A stretch of 29,831 nt of DNA from a virus. Position numbers and translations under genes: made by a program. Below the pieces are notes generated by a model. It did no database searches, had not been told where the DNA came from, and saw only the letters and a list, made by a program, of their open reading frames with translations. The number at the start of each line of letters is the position of its first letter. Position 1 is the stretch's first letter. Location of the stretch: positions 1-29,831 of IMG/VR virus record IMGVR_UViG_3300025684_000051, one strand, 5' to 3'. Of this stretch, positions 9,289-17,225 are shown one piece after another.

Positions 9289-10536
9289 TTAGTAACTATT
9301 TATATTGTAATTCGTTGATACAGAGAACAACTCTTTATATGTTGTCTCTGACGTTTGTATTCTCATTTTAGCATAAAAACCTTTTACTCCAGATATATCC
9401 GCACCAAACACAACCTCATTTTCAGAAGGTGAAGTAGCGTTCATGATGTTTGAGTAATATTTGTTATGTGTTTTCTGGAATGCGGATATAATCAAATCCT
9501 GGTTATTTATGTCGTATGCAAGTATGTTTTCAGCTTGGTCAGAGTCGGTTTCTATATTAGATATATTCCACGAATCTGAACCTTCATAATTGATTGTGAC
9601 TAAGTTTTTGTTCGCTGATGGTTCCGCATTAAATATAAAATCTACATATGAATCGTATGATGTCCCGTAGAATGAGCTATATGATGAAGAAGAATTATGC
9701 TTATATATGTTGTTGTTTTTAAAAGTATAATAATCACCATCTAAGCTTCCAGAGAATCCTTCTGGTATATAACTAAAGAAAGATGTCCATCCATTAGAAT
9801 ACTCGTCAAAAACTACAGTGTAGCTATCGCCATCGCTAACAAGTCCAGGTTCCGAAAGAGAGAGCATGTTCAACACAAGATCCTTATTATATATATCCCA
9901 AGAAAGATGTATTTGCTCCCCAAATCCAAGCCTACCAGATAAATTGTCTCTAAAGAAGGCGCGCATTCCATAATTAGATATTTCAGTTATCCCATCAGAA
10001 GATAGTCTAAGTACAGCTCCTTTAGGTTTATCTACAAAGTATTTCCTTCCTGCGTAGTGACAAAAACTCTCTGGATTTTTACCTATGCCGTAGTTAGTTC
10101 CGTAAGAAACGACGTCGCCAAGAAAAACTCTTGATGTCGTTGAAAGGGGAACTCCTTCTGCGGTATATATAATATCCTTGTCTATAGGCACGTATCTTAC
10201 TTTTTCTTCTTGGAATATGTTCAGTTTTTGGTCCTCAGCAAAAAGCTTTTGAATAGACCCCTGTTGAATATCGACGGATAAAGTTATCGGCTTGTCGATT
10301 GGAAATTGATTTGTGTTGTTTACTCCTGTTCTATCGTTGTATATTCCTGAGTATATCAATGAATTTGACCTTCTCTGAGACCTATAATCTTCATTGGTTA
10401 TATGAGCCCTTACGCCATAATCCATGGCCTTAGAATTGAATCCTCCTTTTATTCTAGATTCTTCTATATGCCAATTTTTTGTTTCTGATTTTACAATAAT
10501 CGTATTGTAGTACTCAACTTGAATTATCTTAGCCAT
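9289..10536 (-). CDS. C-terminal half of a stabilisation/muzzle-type tail protein, 415 aa
   Basis: The protein is beta-rich. After a short leader it has the segment WHIEESRIKGGFNSKAMDYG (residues 22-41), then NSLIYSGIYNDRTGVN and a run reading SIQKLFAEDQKLNIFQEEK. Further on are PESF, GRKYFVDKPKGAVLRLS and GITEISNYGMRAFFRD. I remember this series from the C-terminal part of the large structural proteins annotated as stabilisation or muzzle proteins in crAss-like and marine phages, where it follows the sequence seen here in the 938-residue neighbour. Here it is a separate gene, starting 7 bases after the upstream stop and in a different frame. It probably assembles with that neighbour at the tail end or nozzle. 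The last 200 residues are Ser/Tyr/Asn-rich and look faster evolving. Confidence 0.7.
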   Translation of the reverse strand: MAKIIQVEYYNTIIVKSETKNWHIEESRIKGGFNSKAMDYGVRAHITNEDYRSQRRSNSLIYSGIYNDRTGVNNTNQFPIDKPITLSVDIQQGSIQKLFAEDQKLNIFQEEKVRYVPIDKDIIYTAEGVPLSTTSRVFLGDVVSYGTNYGIGKNPESFCHYAGRKYFVDKPKGAVLRLSSDGITEISNYGMRAFFRDNLSGRLGFGEQIHLSWDIYNKDLVLNMLSLSEPGLVSDGDSYTVVFDEYSNGWTSFFSYIPEGFSGSLDGDYYTFKNNNIYKHNSSSSYSSFYGTSYDSYVDFIFNAEPSANKNLVTINYEGSDSWNISNIETDSDQAENILAYDINNQDLIISAFQKTHNKYYSNIMNATSPSENEVVFGADISGVKGFYAKMRIQTSETTYKELFSVSTNYNINSY

Positions 10537-10543
10537 ATATTAA

Positions 10544-13360
10544 TTATGTTGTGCATGCAGCAGGAACAACCTCCCAATAACCAACGCTTCCGCTAGACGT
10601 TTGCAAAACAGTCCATTTACCAGTCCATCCTCCTAAAGGATCTGCATACCATCCTGAAGAGGCTAATTTATTTCCTGTTGGAGTTCCGTATATTTGAGGA
10701 GCATCAACCAAAATACCTCCTGAGTCAGGCACATCTGTATAGACTTCAAGTGTAAATGGAAACGAGTTTATATTTACGCAAGCGTTCGCTGTGTTTCCGT
10801 AATTTATGTATGAATCATATTTTAATGTTACAGCTTGTAGACCACCTGACTCTACGCTAACATACGCCGTGAGCTGTTTCTCAACATTAAAACTACCATC
10901 TGTAAGCGTTACATCAACAATTATAGACTCGCCATGATGACCATTTAAACTCGATAAAACAGTGAATATTATCTCATTGCCAGATATATTTGAATCAAGT
11001 ATGTTTTGTTGCGATCCATGGTCATGGGTTTCCGTGTGTGATACGGTGAGCCCTGCGGTGCTAGCGTTTTCATCTGCAGATCCAGTCGTTATGCTTAACC
11101 TAAACGCCTCTTCTCCGACTGCGAGTGTATTATCTATAACAACATAAGACAACCCTGAAATTGTTGGTGCTGCGTTTGTTATTGTTATGTCTTTCCCTAA
11201 AGTTGTAAAATTTAATCCAGTAACATCTACTCCGTATAGATTGTTTGCTGGTGTAGTTGAATAAACAAAATCTTGTCTTGTCTTTAATTTATAATAACCA
11301 TCATTAGCATCTCTCTCTATTTCAAATTGAGATGTTGATTCATTTAAAGTAAAGGTAACATAAGGCATATCAAGACCACTAGACGAGTCTATAGCTCTTA
11401 TTCTTGCTACGTAGCTGCCAGATGGAGTTGCCTCAGAGACTGTAACGCTACCTTCTGATCCAGTTCCGAAATTGCTCGGCTCTATGAGTATTGTTTGTAT
11501 TTGAGCATTCGCAGCTTGATTAAGCTCTTGTATTATCCCGGATGTCGATGTTTCATAATAAATATCTAATGTAGATCTAAATGGCTCTGTTTCGAAAACT
11601 GATAAAGTTCCAGTGAAAGGAGTGTTGACGTTGTTTCCAATAATACCTTCTTCTAATTTTCCTAAAAGATGCATTTTTGATTGTTGGTAAAATCCATAAG
11701 AAGTATTTGTTCCAGCATCAAAAATACCATGAGCCTCAGCTGTACCTATGCTTTCTATGTTATACAACCCTTCATTTGAAATTTTTTGATAAATAGCTTG
11801 ACCATATTCCCCTATTCTGTAGTTTATTAATTTGGGGTATAATCTAGACTTTGTAGGGTATAAATCATCAGCGTCAATAGAATCGTCAGTGTTTCTTGGT
11901 ACTTTATTAATATTATCGTTATGTATTGTTATATATCCTCTTGTTATTCCTGGATTATAAACATTGTAGTATTCTTGCTGAGTTTGTTTAACAACAACCC
12001 TATAGCTGTACCACCCTAAATCATTTGGCAAATTAGAATCTGCGTTTTCGTCTCCGAGTACATGTTCACCAGTTATATCTTGATTGAAAACAATTTTTAT
12101 ACTATCTCCTATCCAATTCAAGGAATCAAATTCCTCTGGTTTAGCAGAAACAGTAACTCTGGATGTGTCTGACAATATCACTGGAGAAGTCCTACCATAT
12201 TTATCAGCAAGTATAATGCCAACCTCGTAATCCCTACGTTGTTTTACAGAGTGATGCGGATAATCTAAGCCATGCTTTTCCGTGCAGTAAACATCGTAAT
12301 CAACAGTTGGCAAGCTATAGTTTTCTGTAAAATTACCATATATTATTCTATTACCAGCTAATTCCTGAGCTAACGCATTTATTGGCACGTTATCAAATAC
12401 CCTTGTTATCTGATCTTCCGGAAGAGTTGATTTTGGTGGTGTTGATTTGTATATGTATTCGTATGTTTGAGAAGATATTTGATTATCAACAAGCCTTATT
12501 GTGTCTACAATTCTTACAGCATTTGAGTCAGACTCTTTATACAGAACATCTATAGATACAATTCCGTAGTCAGCTACTGGATTTGTAGAAGGTAGGTTTA
12601 TTCCTAAAGTAGCCGTATTAGCTCTATTTATTGCCTTAAAGTTTTCTGTCGACTCAAGTATTTTTGATTCATCTTCTATACTTATTGAGTTGCTAGAAGT
12701 GGCTCCGCTGCCAAGCTCGAAGACAATTTGAGAAAACGGAGAAATTATAGAGTACTCATTGTCTATAAACTTATACCTATAAGCAAAGCGCACAAACTCC
12801 TCCTCCATTAACTTAGATTCTATTTCTGAGTCATACCCAGCTTGAGCTGTAGGAGCTAAATGTGGAGCGTATTTTGCAACAGATATTTTGACTTCAGAAT
12901 CATAATAACCACTATCATCTAAAGCCTTTGATACACTTATTCTTCTTGGTTGATTCCGATTGTCTGTCCAAAATAATAAATCCTCTAAAAGGTTAATCCC
13001 AGTTATTTTATCATACAAGTTGAAATTTAAAAATAAACCAGAAACAAGAACATCAACGTTAGGAACACCATCCCTCTTTAGGAATATGTAATTTCCGGTA
13101 GACCCATTAGTTACAAACCAAAATATCCTATTGTTTTTGTCATCAAAAAAACTACCTATTACTTTATGATTGTTTTCTCCTGAAAGAACTTCGATATGTA
13201 AATCGTTTCCTTTTGAATTATGAACAACACCAACATTACTCCCGTCAGATTTTGTTATCTGAACATTTAAAGCATCAATATATTCTCCTTGAGGAATAAG
13301 CCTATCGTCAAGGTCTTTATTCATCTTGCCAGCAAGGAAAGTATTTTTAATTTCAGGCAT
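10544..13360 (-). CDS. stabilisation/muzzle-type tail protein, N-terminal part, with cadherin/Ig-like C-terminus, 938 aa
   Basis: The N-terminus reads NTFLAGKMNKDLDDRLIPQG followed by EYIDALNV. This is the opening pattern of large tail structural proteins of crAss-like and many uncultured marine phages, variously called stabilisation or muzzle proteins. The first 600 residues look like a beta-propeller-type virion component (repeated blocks such as NRIFWFVTNGS and DLLFWTDNRNQPRRIS). From about residue 635 to 720 there is a cadherin-like stretch (VSEATPSGSYVARIRAID, then FEIERD). An Ig-like segment (about 728-838) and a Gly/Ser/Trp-rich end closing in VPAACTT follow. I infer a ring or nozzle at the tail tip with exposed adhesive domains. 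The C-terminal domains seem to be inserted where relatives continue into the sequence now found in the next gene. Confidence 0.75.
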   Translation of the reverse strand: MPEIKNTFLAGKMNKDLDDRLIPQGEYIDALNVQITKSDGSNVGVVHNSKGNDLHIEVLSGENNHKVIGSFFDDKNNRIFWFVTNGSTGNYIFLKRDGVPNVDVLVSGLFLNFNLYDKITGINLLEDLLFWTDNRNQPRRISVSKALDDSGYYDSEVKISVAKYAPHLAPTAQAGYDSEIESKLMEEEFVRFAYRYKFIDNEYSIISPFSQIVFELGSGATSSNSISIEDESKILESTENFKAINRANTATLGINLPSTNPVADYGIVSIDVLYKESDSNAVRIVDTIRLVDNQISSQTYEYIYKSTPPKSTLPEDQITRVFDNVPINALAQELAGNRIIYGNFTENYSLPTVDYDVYCTEKHGLDYPHHSVKQRRDYEVGIILADKYGRTSPVILSDTSRVTVSAKPEEFDSLNWIGDSIKIVFNQDITGEHVLGDENADSNLPNDLGWYSYRVVVKQTQQEYYNVYNPGITRGYITIHNDNINKVPRNTDDSIDADDLYPTKSRLYPKLINYRIGEYGQAIYQKISNEGLYNIESIGTAEAHGIFDAGTNTSYGFYQQSKMHLLGKLEEGIIGNNVNTPFTGTLSVFETEPFRSTLDIYYETSTSGIIQELNQAANAQIQTILIEPSNFGTGSEGSVTVSEATPSGSYVARIRAIDSSSGLDMPYVTFTLNESTSQFEIERDANDGYYKLKTRQDFVYSTTPANNLYGVDVTGLNFTTLGKDITITNAAPTISGLSYVVIDNTLAVGEEAFRLSITTGSADENASTAGLTVSHTETHDHGSQQNILDSNISGNEIIFTVLSSLNGHHGESIIVDVTLTDGSFNVEKQLTAYVSVESGGLQAVTLKYDSYINYGNTANACVNINSFPFTLEVYTDVPDSGGILVDAPQIYGTPTGNKLASSGWYADPLGGWTGKWTVLQTSSGSVGYWEVVPAACTT

Positions 13361-13364
13361 TTAA

Positions 13365-14264
13365 TTAATGTTTAATTATCTTAGACTTACCCCTCATTAC
13401 ATTTGTCATATCGGAAAGTTTAAGGTCATATAACCTTAATTTAGCTTGCCTCATAGACGCTCTACGCTCCCTTCTAAAGCGATTTACAACGTACTCTGGT
13501 ATATTTGACATTGACGATAAAATGGAGTAAGCTACGCTCTTGTAAATAGCTTCCTCAGCGAACTTATGCACCCTCATCTCGTCATCAGAACCAAGGCTAT
13601 CAGATATGTATTTTATTGTTATTGTTTTATTAATAAGATTGCTACTAAAGTTTATCTTACCATTAGCTTCATCTATAACAAATAGCCCGTTCCTATTAGC
13701 GAGCTCTGGTTCAGCCCCATATCTACCTCCTAGCCCAGATAATTTCTCAGCTAAGAACTCTGAATTATTAAAGTAATCATCATTCATTTGAGAGTTGGCT
13801 AATGAGTTTGCATCTAATGAATTAAACCTAGTGACTGTCTCAGAAACTCCAGTGACTAAATTACCACTTTCGTCGAATAAATAATTTCCTTGGTCATCTT
13901 GAGTTATTGATTCTGAAGGAGAAGATGTAACTCTCCCTCTTGGGATCGGATGCTCTATTCCTGAAGAATCCACATAACATATTGAAACATAACTTACATA
14001 ATCCTGAGGCATTGCTATAGATAATGTAGATGGGACATCAACCTCCTGAATCTTCTCTACTTTAGACACGTCATAAGAAAACTCCTGCATTGCTCTTTTA
14101 GCATGGAAGAGAACATCTCTGCGATTTGATCTACTAATTATCTTTCCTTCACCAACATAGGAGAACATGAAGTTATTTACAATATCATTCAATGTAATAT
14201 ATCTATACCCTCCATATTCACTACCAGTGTAATATGTTTCGTTGTTGTCAGTTATCAATCCCAT
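13365..14264 (-). CDS. neck/ring (head-tail connector) protein, 299 aa
   Basis: The N-terminal part contains YRYITLNDIVNNFMFSYVGE (residues 20-39) and GKIISRSNRRDVLFHAKRAM, followed by a strand-rich core with IAMPQDYVSYVSICYVDSSG and IEHPIPRGR. The C-terminus is basic and helical (RFRRERRASMRQAKLRLYDL). I remember this series from conserved neck or ring proteins encoded just before the stabilisation protein in crAss-like and marine podovirus-like genomes. It probably forms a ring below the portal that the tail hub docks on. The gene shares one base with the preceding 232-residue gene and is 4 bases from the next, so all three are probably translated together. Tail tubular protein A is the closest functional analogue. 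Confidence 0.75.
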   Translation of the reverse strand: MGLITDNNETYYTGSEYGGYRYITLNDIVNNFMFSYVGEGKIISRSNRRDVLFHAKRAMQEFSYDVSKVEKIQEVDVPSTLSIAMPQDYVSYVSICYVDSSGIEHPIPRGRVTSSPSESITQDDQGNYLFDESGNLVTGVSETVTRFNSLDANSLANSQMNDDYFNNSEFLAEKLSGLGGRYGAEPELANRNGLFVIDEANGKINFSSNLINKTITIKYISDSLGSDDEMRVHKFAEEAIYKSVAYSILSSMSNIPEYVVNRFRRERRASMRQAKLRLYDLKLSDMTNVMRGKSKIIKH

Positions 14265-14962
14265 TATATGTTATCTTGATTAAAGTCATTAGCTTCTTTT
14301 TGAGCAGCTGTCTGTATCACTGTTGGGTCTTTTATAATTACTCCTGAATACGCCAATATCTTAGATACTAAATCAACTTCGTCAGACTCGTGTATTTCAA
14401 AGTCTGTTGAAGCTCCTGCACTATAAATGTAAGCACCTGCCCCACCACCGGTATATCCCCATATAGGGTCAGATGGCGTGGTAACGTAATCAAGCAAAAC
14501 TTGACCACTATAATCGATTGGTAGTATTTTCACTAAATTACCTTCACTGTAATATATAGGGTAGCTTTGTGTTGGCTCATTCAAACTGGAGTTTATAAGA
14601 TATGGTATCTCTTCTTTTTTTACTTCCTCAAACTCTTTAAGCCTGTCTGAAGAATAAACCCCAGTTATCATGTAAACGCCATTAGGAATTGTTACGGTTC
14701 CCGATGTGTGGGTAAGAGTTGTCGATGTGTAAAATATATCAATCTTCTCTTTTATCTTCCCAGATATGTCCGCAAACTCCCTAAAATCACCAATAGCTTG
14801 CTTTCGCACAGCCCTATTATAATCATAAAACGCCTTGTCAAACAAGTCTAATTGAGCTTGCCTGGCAATGCGGTTAAATTGATCTGGAGTAAGATACCCT
14901 CTTTGTTCTTTGTTTAGGATAGCTAATACAACCCGATAAACATTGTTTACATTAATGGCCAT
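14264..14962 (-). CDS. neck/ring adaptor protein, 232 aa
   Basis: The protein starts with a helical segment VNNVYRVVLAILNKEQRGYL followed by TPDQFNRIARQAQLDLFDKA. This matches the first ring protein under the portal in crAss-like phages as I remember it. A beta-rich middle (GTVTIPNGVYMITGVYS, PIYYSEGNLVKILPI) and a C-terminal helix with an Asn/Gln-rich end follow. An adaptor or head-completion role fits the place between capsid and tail genes and the size. It is the first gene after the UUCG-loop terminator, so its transcription depends on readthrough or on a promoter I cannot see. The family is recognised by pattern only. Confidence 0.7.
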   Translation of the reverse strand: MAINVNNVYRVVLAILNKEQRGYLTPDQFNRIARQAQLDLFDKAFYDYNRAVRKQAIGDFREFADISGKIKEKIDIFYTSTTLTHTSGTVTIPNGVYMITGVYSSDRLKEFEEVKKEEIPYLINSSLNEPTQSYPIYYSEGNLVKILPIDYSGQVLLDYVTTPSDPIWGYTGGGAGAYIYSAGASTDFEIHESDEVDLVSKILAYSGVIIKDPTVIQTAAQKEANDFNQDNI

Positions 14963-14969
14963 ACTTTAT

Positions 14970-14994
14970 AAATAAAATGGGGCCGAAGCCCCAT
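14970..14994 (-). terminator. Rho-independent terminator with UUCG tetraloop
   Basis: On the minus strand a perfect 7-bp stem (ATGGGGC with GCCCCAT, 14977-14994) is closed by the loop TTCG and followed directly by TTTTATT. The C(UUCG)G loop is exceptionally stable. It lies 3 bases after the stop of the 245-residue gene and before the start of the 232-residue gene. The T-rich side appears only on the minus strand, so it acts in the direction of the genes. Confidence 0.85.
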
Positions 14995-14997
14995 CGG

Positions 14998-15735
14998 TTA
15001 TTTCAATTTTTTCTCTATCGTAGAGTAGACCTCAACCCCTTCATCTGTTTTGAACCATGCAGCTAATGCAGAGTATGGGTTTTCGTCAAACGGAACAGTC
15101 ATTAGTTTTCTTCCGTTAGAAGCCCACTTGAAAGTTCTTTGGTCTTCTGATAATTTAATGATATTTTGCTCAACAGCTTTAAGACCCATATTCCGTATTG
15201 CGACGTTTTCATCATTAGCAAGTTCCAGGAATAATACCGGGTCGTTTTTGGCGAATATAAGTAAATCTCTTTTTACTTCTTGAGAGGTCATTTTATTTAT
15301 AACAGAGCCAACATTCACTCGCACAATGGCCTCTGCATTTGTAATATCCATGTTTTTAGCAGCGTTAAGAGCGTCAATTTCAAATTCTATCATTGATAGT
15401 TCGTCAACAGCTTCTGCTTCTGCGTCAAATTCATAATATACTTTATTTCTATCAGGATGATATAGCGACAATAATTTTTGAAGTGTTTGTTTTTCTTTTG
15501 GAACAGATAAAACTCCATCCTCAAACACTATATGTGCTAATCTTGCGTCCCCTTTAAATTCATCTACAAATGGGGTTTTTTGATTTGTAGTATATTTTAA
15601 TTCTCTTTCATACCCAAGTTCTTCGTCGAAATAAAAAATATCTCTAGCCTTGATAGTATATGTCAATGGGGATTTCCCATTTTTTAAAAGATACACTCTA
15701 TCTTTCACAATCCAAGATCCTTCTTTTTTAGCCAT
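14998..15735 (-). CDS. conserved capsid-neighbour protein of unknown function, 245 aa
   Basis: I recognise the overall pattern from marine phages, where a protein of this size is encoded right after the major capsid protein. Its function is not known to me. An N-terminal beta part (IVKDRVYLLKNGKSPLTYTI) leads into a helical middle with AEAEAVDELSMIEFEIDAL. A conserved-looking C-terminal block contains RDLLIFAKNDPVLFLELAND, then RNMGLKAVEQNII, and finally MTVPFDENPYSALAAWFKTD. There is no enzyme motif. The tripeptide HPD at residues 93-95 recalls a J-domain, but the rest does not fit. It stands alone between two terminator-like hairpins, so it may be expressed at a level of its own. Capsid decoration or head completion would fit the position, without direct evidence. 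Confidence 0.75.
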   Translation of the reverse strand: MAKKEGSWIVKDRVYLLKNGKSPLTYTIKARDIFYFDEELGYERELKYTTNQKTPFVDEFKGDARLAHIVFEDGVLSVPKEKQTLQKLLSLYHPDRNKVYYEFDAEAEAVDELSMIEFEIDALNAAKNMDITNAEAIVRVNVGSVINKMTSQEVKRDLLIFAKNDPVLFLELANDENVAIRNMGLKAVEQNIIKLSEDQRTFKWASNGRKLMTVPFDENPYSALAAWFKTDEGVEVYSTIEKKLK

Positions 15736-15757
15736 AATAATATAAAATTAAATAAGT

Positions 15758-15802
15758 TAATAAAAGGGATAAACCCCCACCGATTAAGATGGGGGCATTC
15801 CC
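15758..15802 (-). terminator. terminator-like hairpin after the major capsid gene
   Basis: On the minus strand a 6-bp stem (CCCCCA with TGGGGG, 15774-15779 and 15790-15795) has a 10-base loop. An outer GGGA/TCCC pairing (15766-15769 with 15799-15802) extends it. The sequence TTTTATTAA follows. It begins 13 bases beyond the capsid stop codon. The gap of 80 bases is the longest non-coding stretch in the window. Termination may be partial because the T tract is interrupted. Confidence 0.6.
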
Positions 15803-15815
15803 TAGTTTTTTGTTA

Positions 15816-17204
15816 TTAGTTCAATAACATGAAGTTGTTAGCTCCCTGAACGATTAAACATCTTTCAGAAAGGTAGTGAACCTCCATTGCATCTAAGCTA
15901 GATGTAGAAGCGCCACCCACAGAACCAGTAATCCAGCTCTTCATTCTACGGTCGTCAGCCTCAGAAGCGCGATAACGAACATGAAGGAAAGGACGCTTAA
16001 TGTTCTTGCCAAGGATTTGGTCGTAAACAGTTGAAGTTCCAGCCGGAACAAGAACGCCACGAACACCTCCTACAAGGCCACGAGTGGTAGCATCATTTAG
16101 GTATTTCCAGTCAGTCTTATAGAAGTCGTAAGAGCCTCTGCGGAAACCAGAGAATCCAAGATTCAAAGCCATATCCTCAGAGTTATTAAATACCCCATAA
16201 GAAGTACCTCCAGCGCCATAAGAATTTTGAGCGGCAAGCATATCGTCAATACCCAAAGAAACATCGCGATTAGCAAAAATCATATTTTCTTCAATAGATC
16301 CTTGTTTATCTAATTTCTTTAAGATTTCGTCAAAAGAACCAAGGTCATCAGCGGCAGATGAGCCAACAACACCAGTTGTAATGTGGCCACGATCTTCAAT
16401 TGCAGCAAACAATCCCTCAGTACCAGAAACTTCGGTTAAATTTACGTTTGTAGCAGACTCAGCTTCAACCATAGCCATTTCCATGTAGTCTTCAAAGCGA
16501 GAGCGAACATCACCCTCGGCTTTGATGTACCATAAATATCCAGTTTGACCAGACTCTCCAGTTACTTCAACCCATCCAATTTGAGATGCATCAGATCCAG
16601 AGATTTCATATTTATCTTTAAGGATAATTGGCTTGTTTGTTAATGACGTGTGCTGAGGAGTTATAGCTTGAGACATTCCACTAGTTCCTTTTCCAAACTC
16701 AGAACCATAAACAAATAAAGATGCGTTTGCAGCACTAGCAGCAATAGCAGATGTGTATGATTTAACAGAGATTGCATTTCCATCGCTATCTGGGTCAGAA
16801 TTAACCACATAAGCCTTGAAAATGCTTCCAGCAGTGTCTTTAATAACTACAGTCTGACCATCTCTAATAGCGTGAGATGTTAGACCTGTAATTTTTTGAG
16901 CCCCTCCAGAAACAGCGGCTACAGTTGCCCCATCATAAGAGATGTGCAAACGGCCTTGTTCCGTCCAAATGACTTGATCAGATGTCATAGGAGCCTCTGA
17001 GCCAGTTGCGCGTAAAAATCCGGATACGGTACGATCGCCGTAACGCTCTACCTCAGCCTCATAAAGGTCGGGTAAGTATTGTTGTGCCCATCCAGCTGTT
17101 CCAGCAGCTGTAAAGTCGATATAATTGCTTTCTAGTGTTTGTTTTACAGGTGAAGCGTTTGCTAATATAATATTTCCACCTGCAGTTGGAGTAATTGCAG
17201 CCAT
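15816..17204 (-). CDS. major capsid protein, 462 aa
   Basis: The protein has the make-up of HK97-fold capsid proteins of crAss-like and marine phages. Its N-terminal arm is followed by WAQQYLPDLYEAEVERYGDR (residues about 39-58), then SGFLRATGSEAPMTSDQVIW. An insertion rich in Ala/Gly/Ser (about 90-180) precedes a core with YLWYIKAEGDVRSRFEDYME and a later segment with ENMIFANRDVSLGIDDMLAA. The C-terminus has FLHVRYRASEADDRRMKSWI. It lies between the scaffold gene and the connector genes, the usual place. The leader upstream is a run of A and T with no Shine-Dalgarno, typical of strongly translated Bacteroidota genes. A terminator-like hairpin follows the stop. It is the most likely client of the phage chaperonin, by analogy with T4 gp23 and gp31. 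Confidence 0.88.
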   Translation of the reverse strand: MAAITPTAGGNIILANASPVKQTLESNYIDFTAAGTAGWAQQYLPDLYEAEVERYGDRTVSGFLRATGSEAPMTSDQVIWTEQGRLHISYDGATVAAVSGGAQKITGLTSHAIRDGQTVVIKDTAGSIFKAYVVNSDPDSDGNAISVKSYTSAIAASAANASLFVYGSEFGKGTSGMSQAITPQHTSLTNKPIILKDKYEISGSDASQIGWVEVTGESGQTGYLWYIKAEGDVRSRFEDYMEMAMVEAESATNVNLTEVSGTEGLFAAIEDRGHITTGVVGSSAADDLGSFDEILKKLDKQGSIEENMIFANRDVSLGIDDMLAAQNSYGAGGTSYGVFNNSEDMALNLGFSGFRRGSYDFYKTDWKYLNDATTRGLVGGVRGVLVPAGTSTVYDQILGKNIKRPFLHVRYRASEADDRRMKSWITGSVGGASTSSLDAMEVHYLSERCLIVQGANNFMLLN

Positions 17205-17225
17205 TTTTTCTTATTTTTAAATTTT
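17205..17225 (-). promoter_or_regulatory. A-rich translation leader of the capsid gene
   Basis: On the minus strand the 21 bases before the capsid ATG are almost entirely A and T, with A runs immediately before the start and no purine-rich Shine-Dalgarno core. A-rich leaders of this type favour initiation in Bacteroidota. No convincing promoter is visible here, so this is only a translation signal. Confidence 0.5.

Noticed and set aside
15451-15459. HPD tripeptide in LYHPDRNK, resembling a DnaJ J-domain, tempting because a chaperonin is present
   Set aside because: The surrounding 70 residues do not form the four-helix J-domain. The sequence before it is beta-rich, and the protein otherwise follows a capsid-neighbour pattern.
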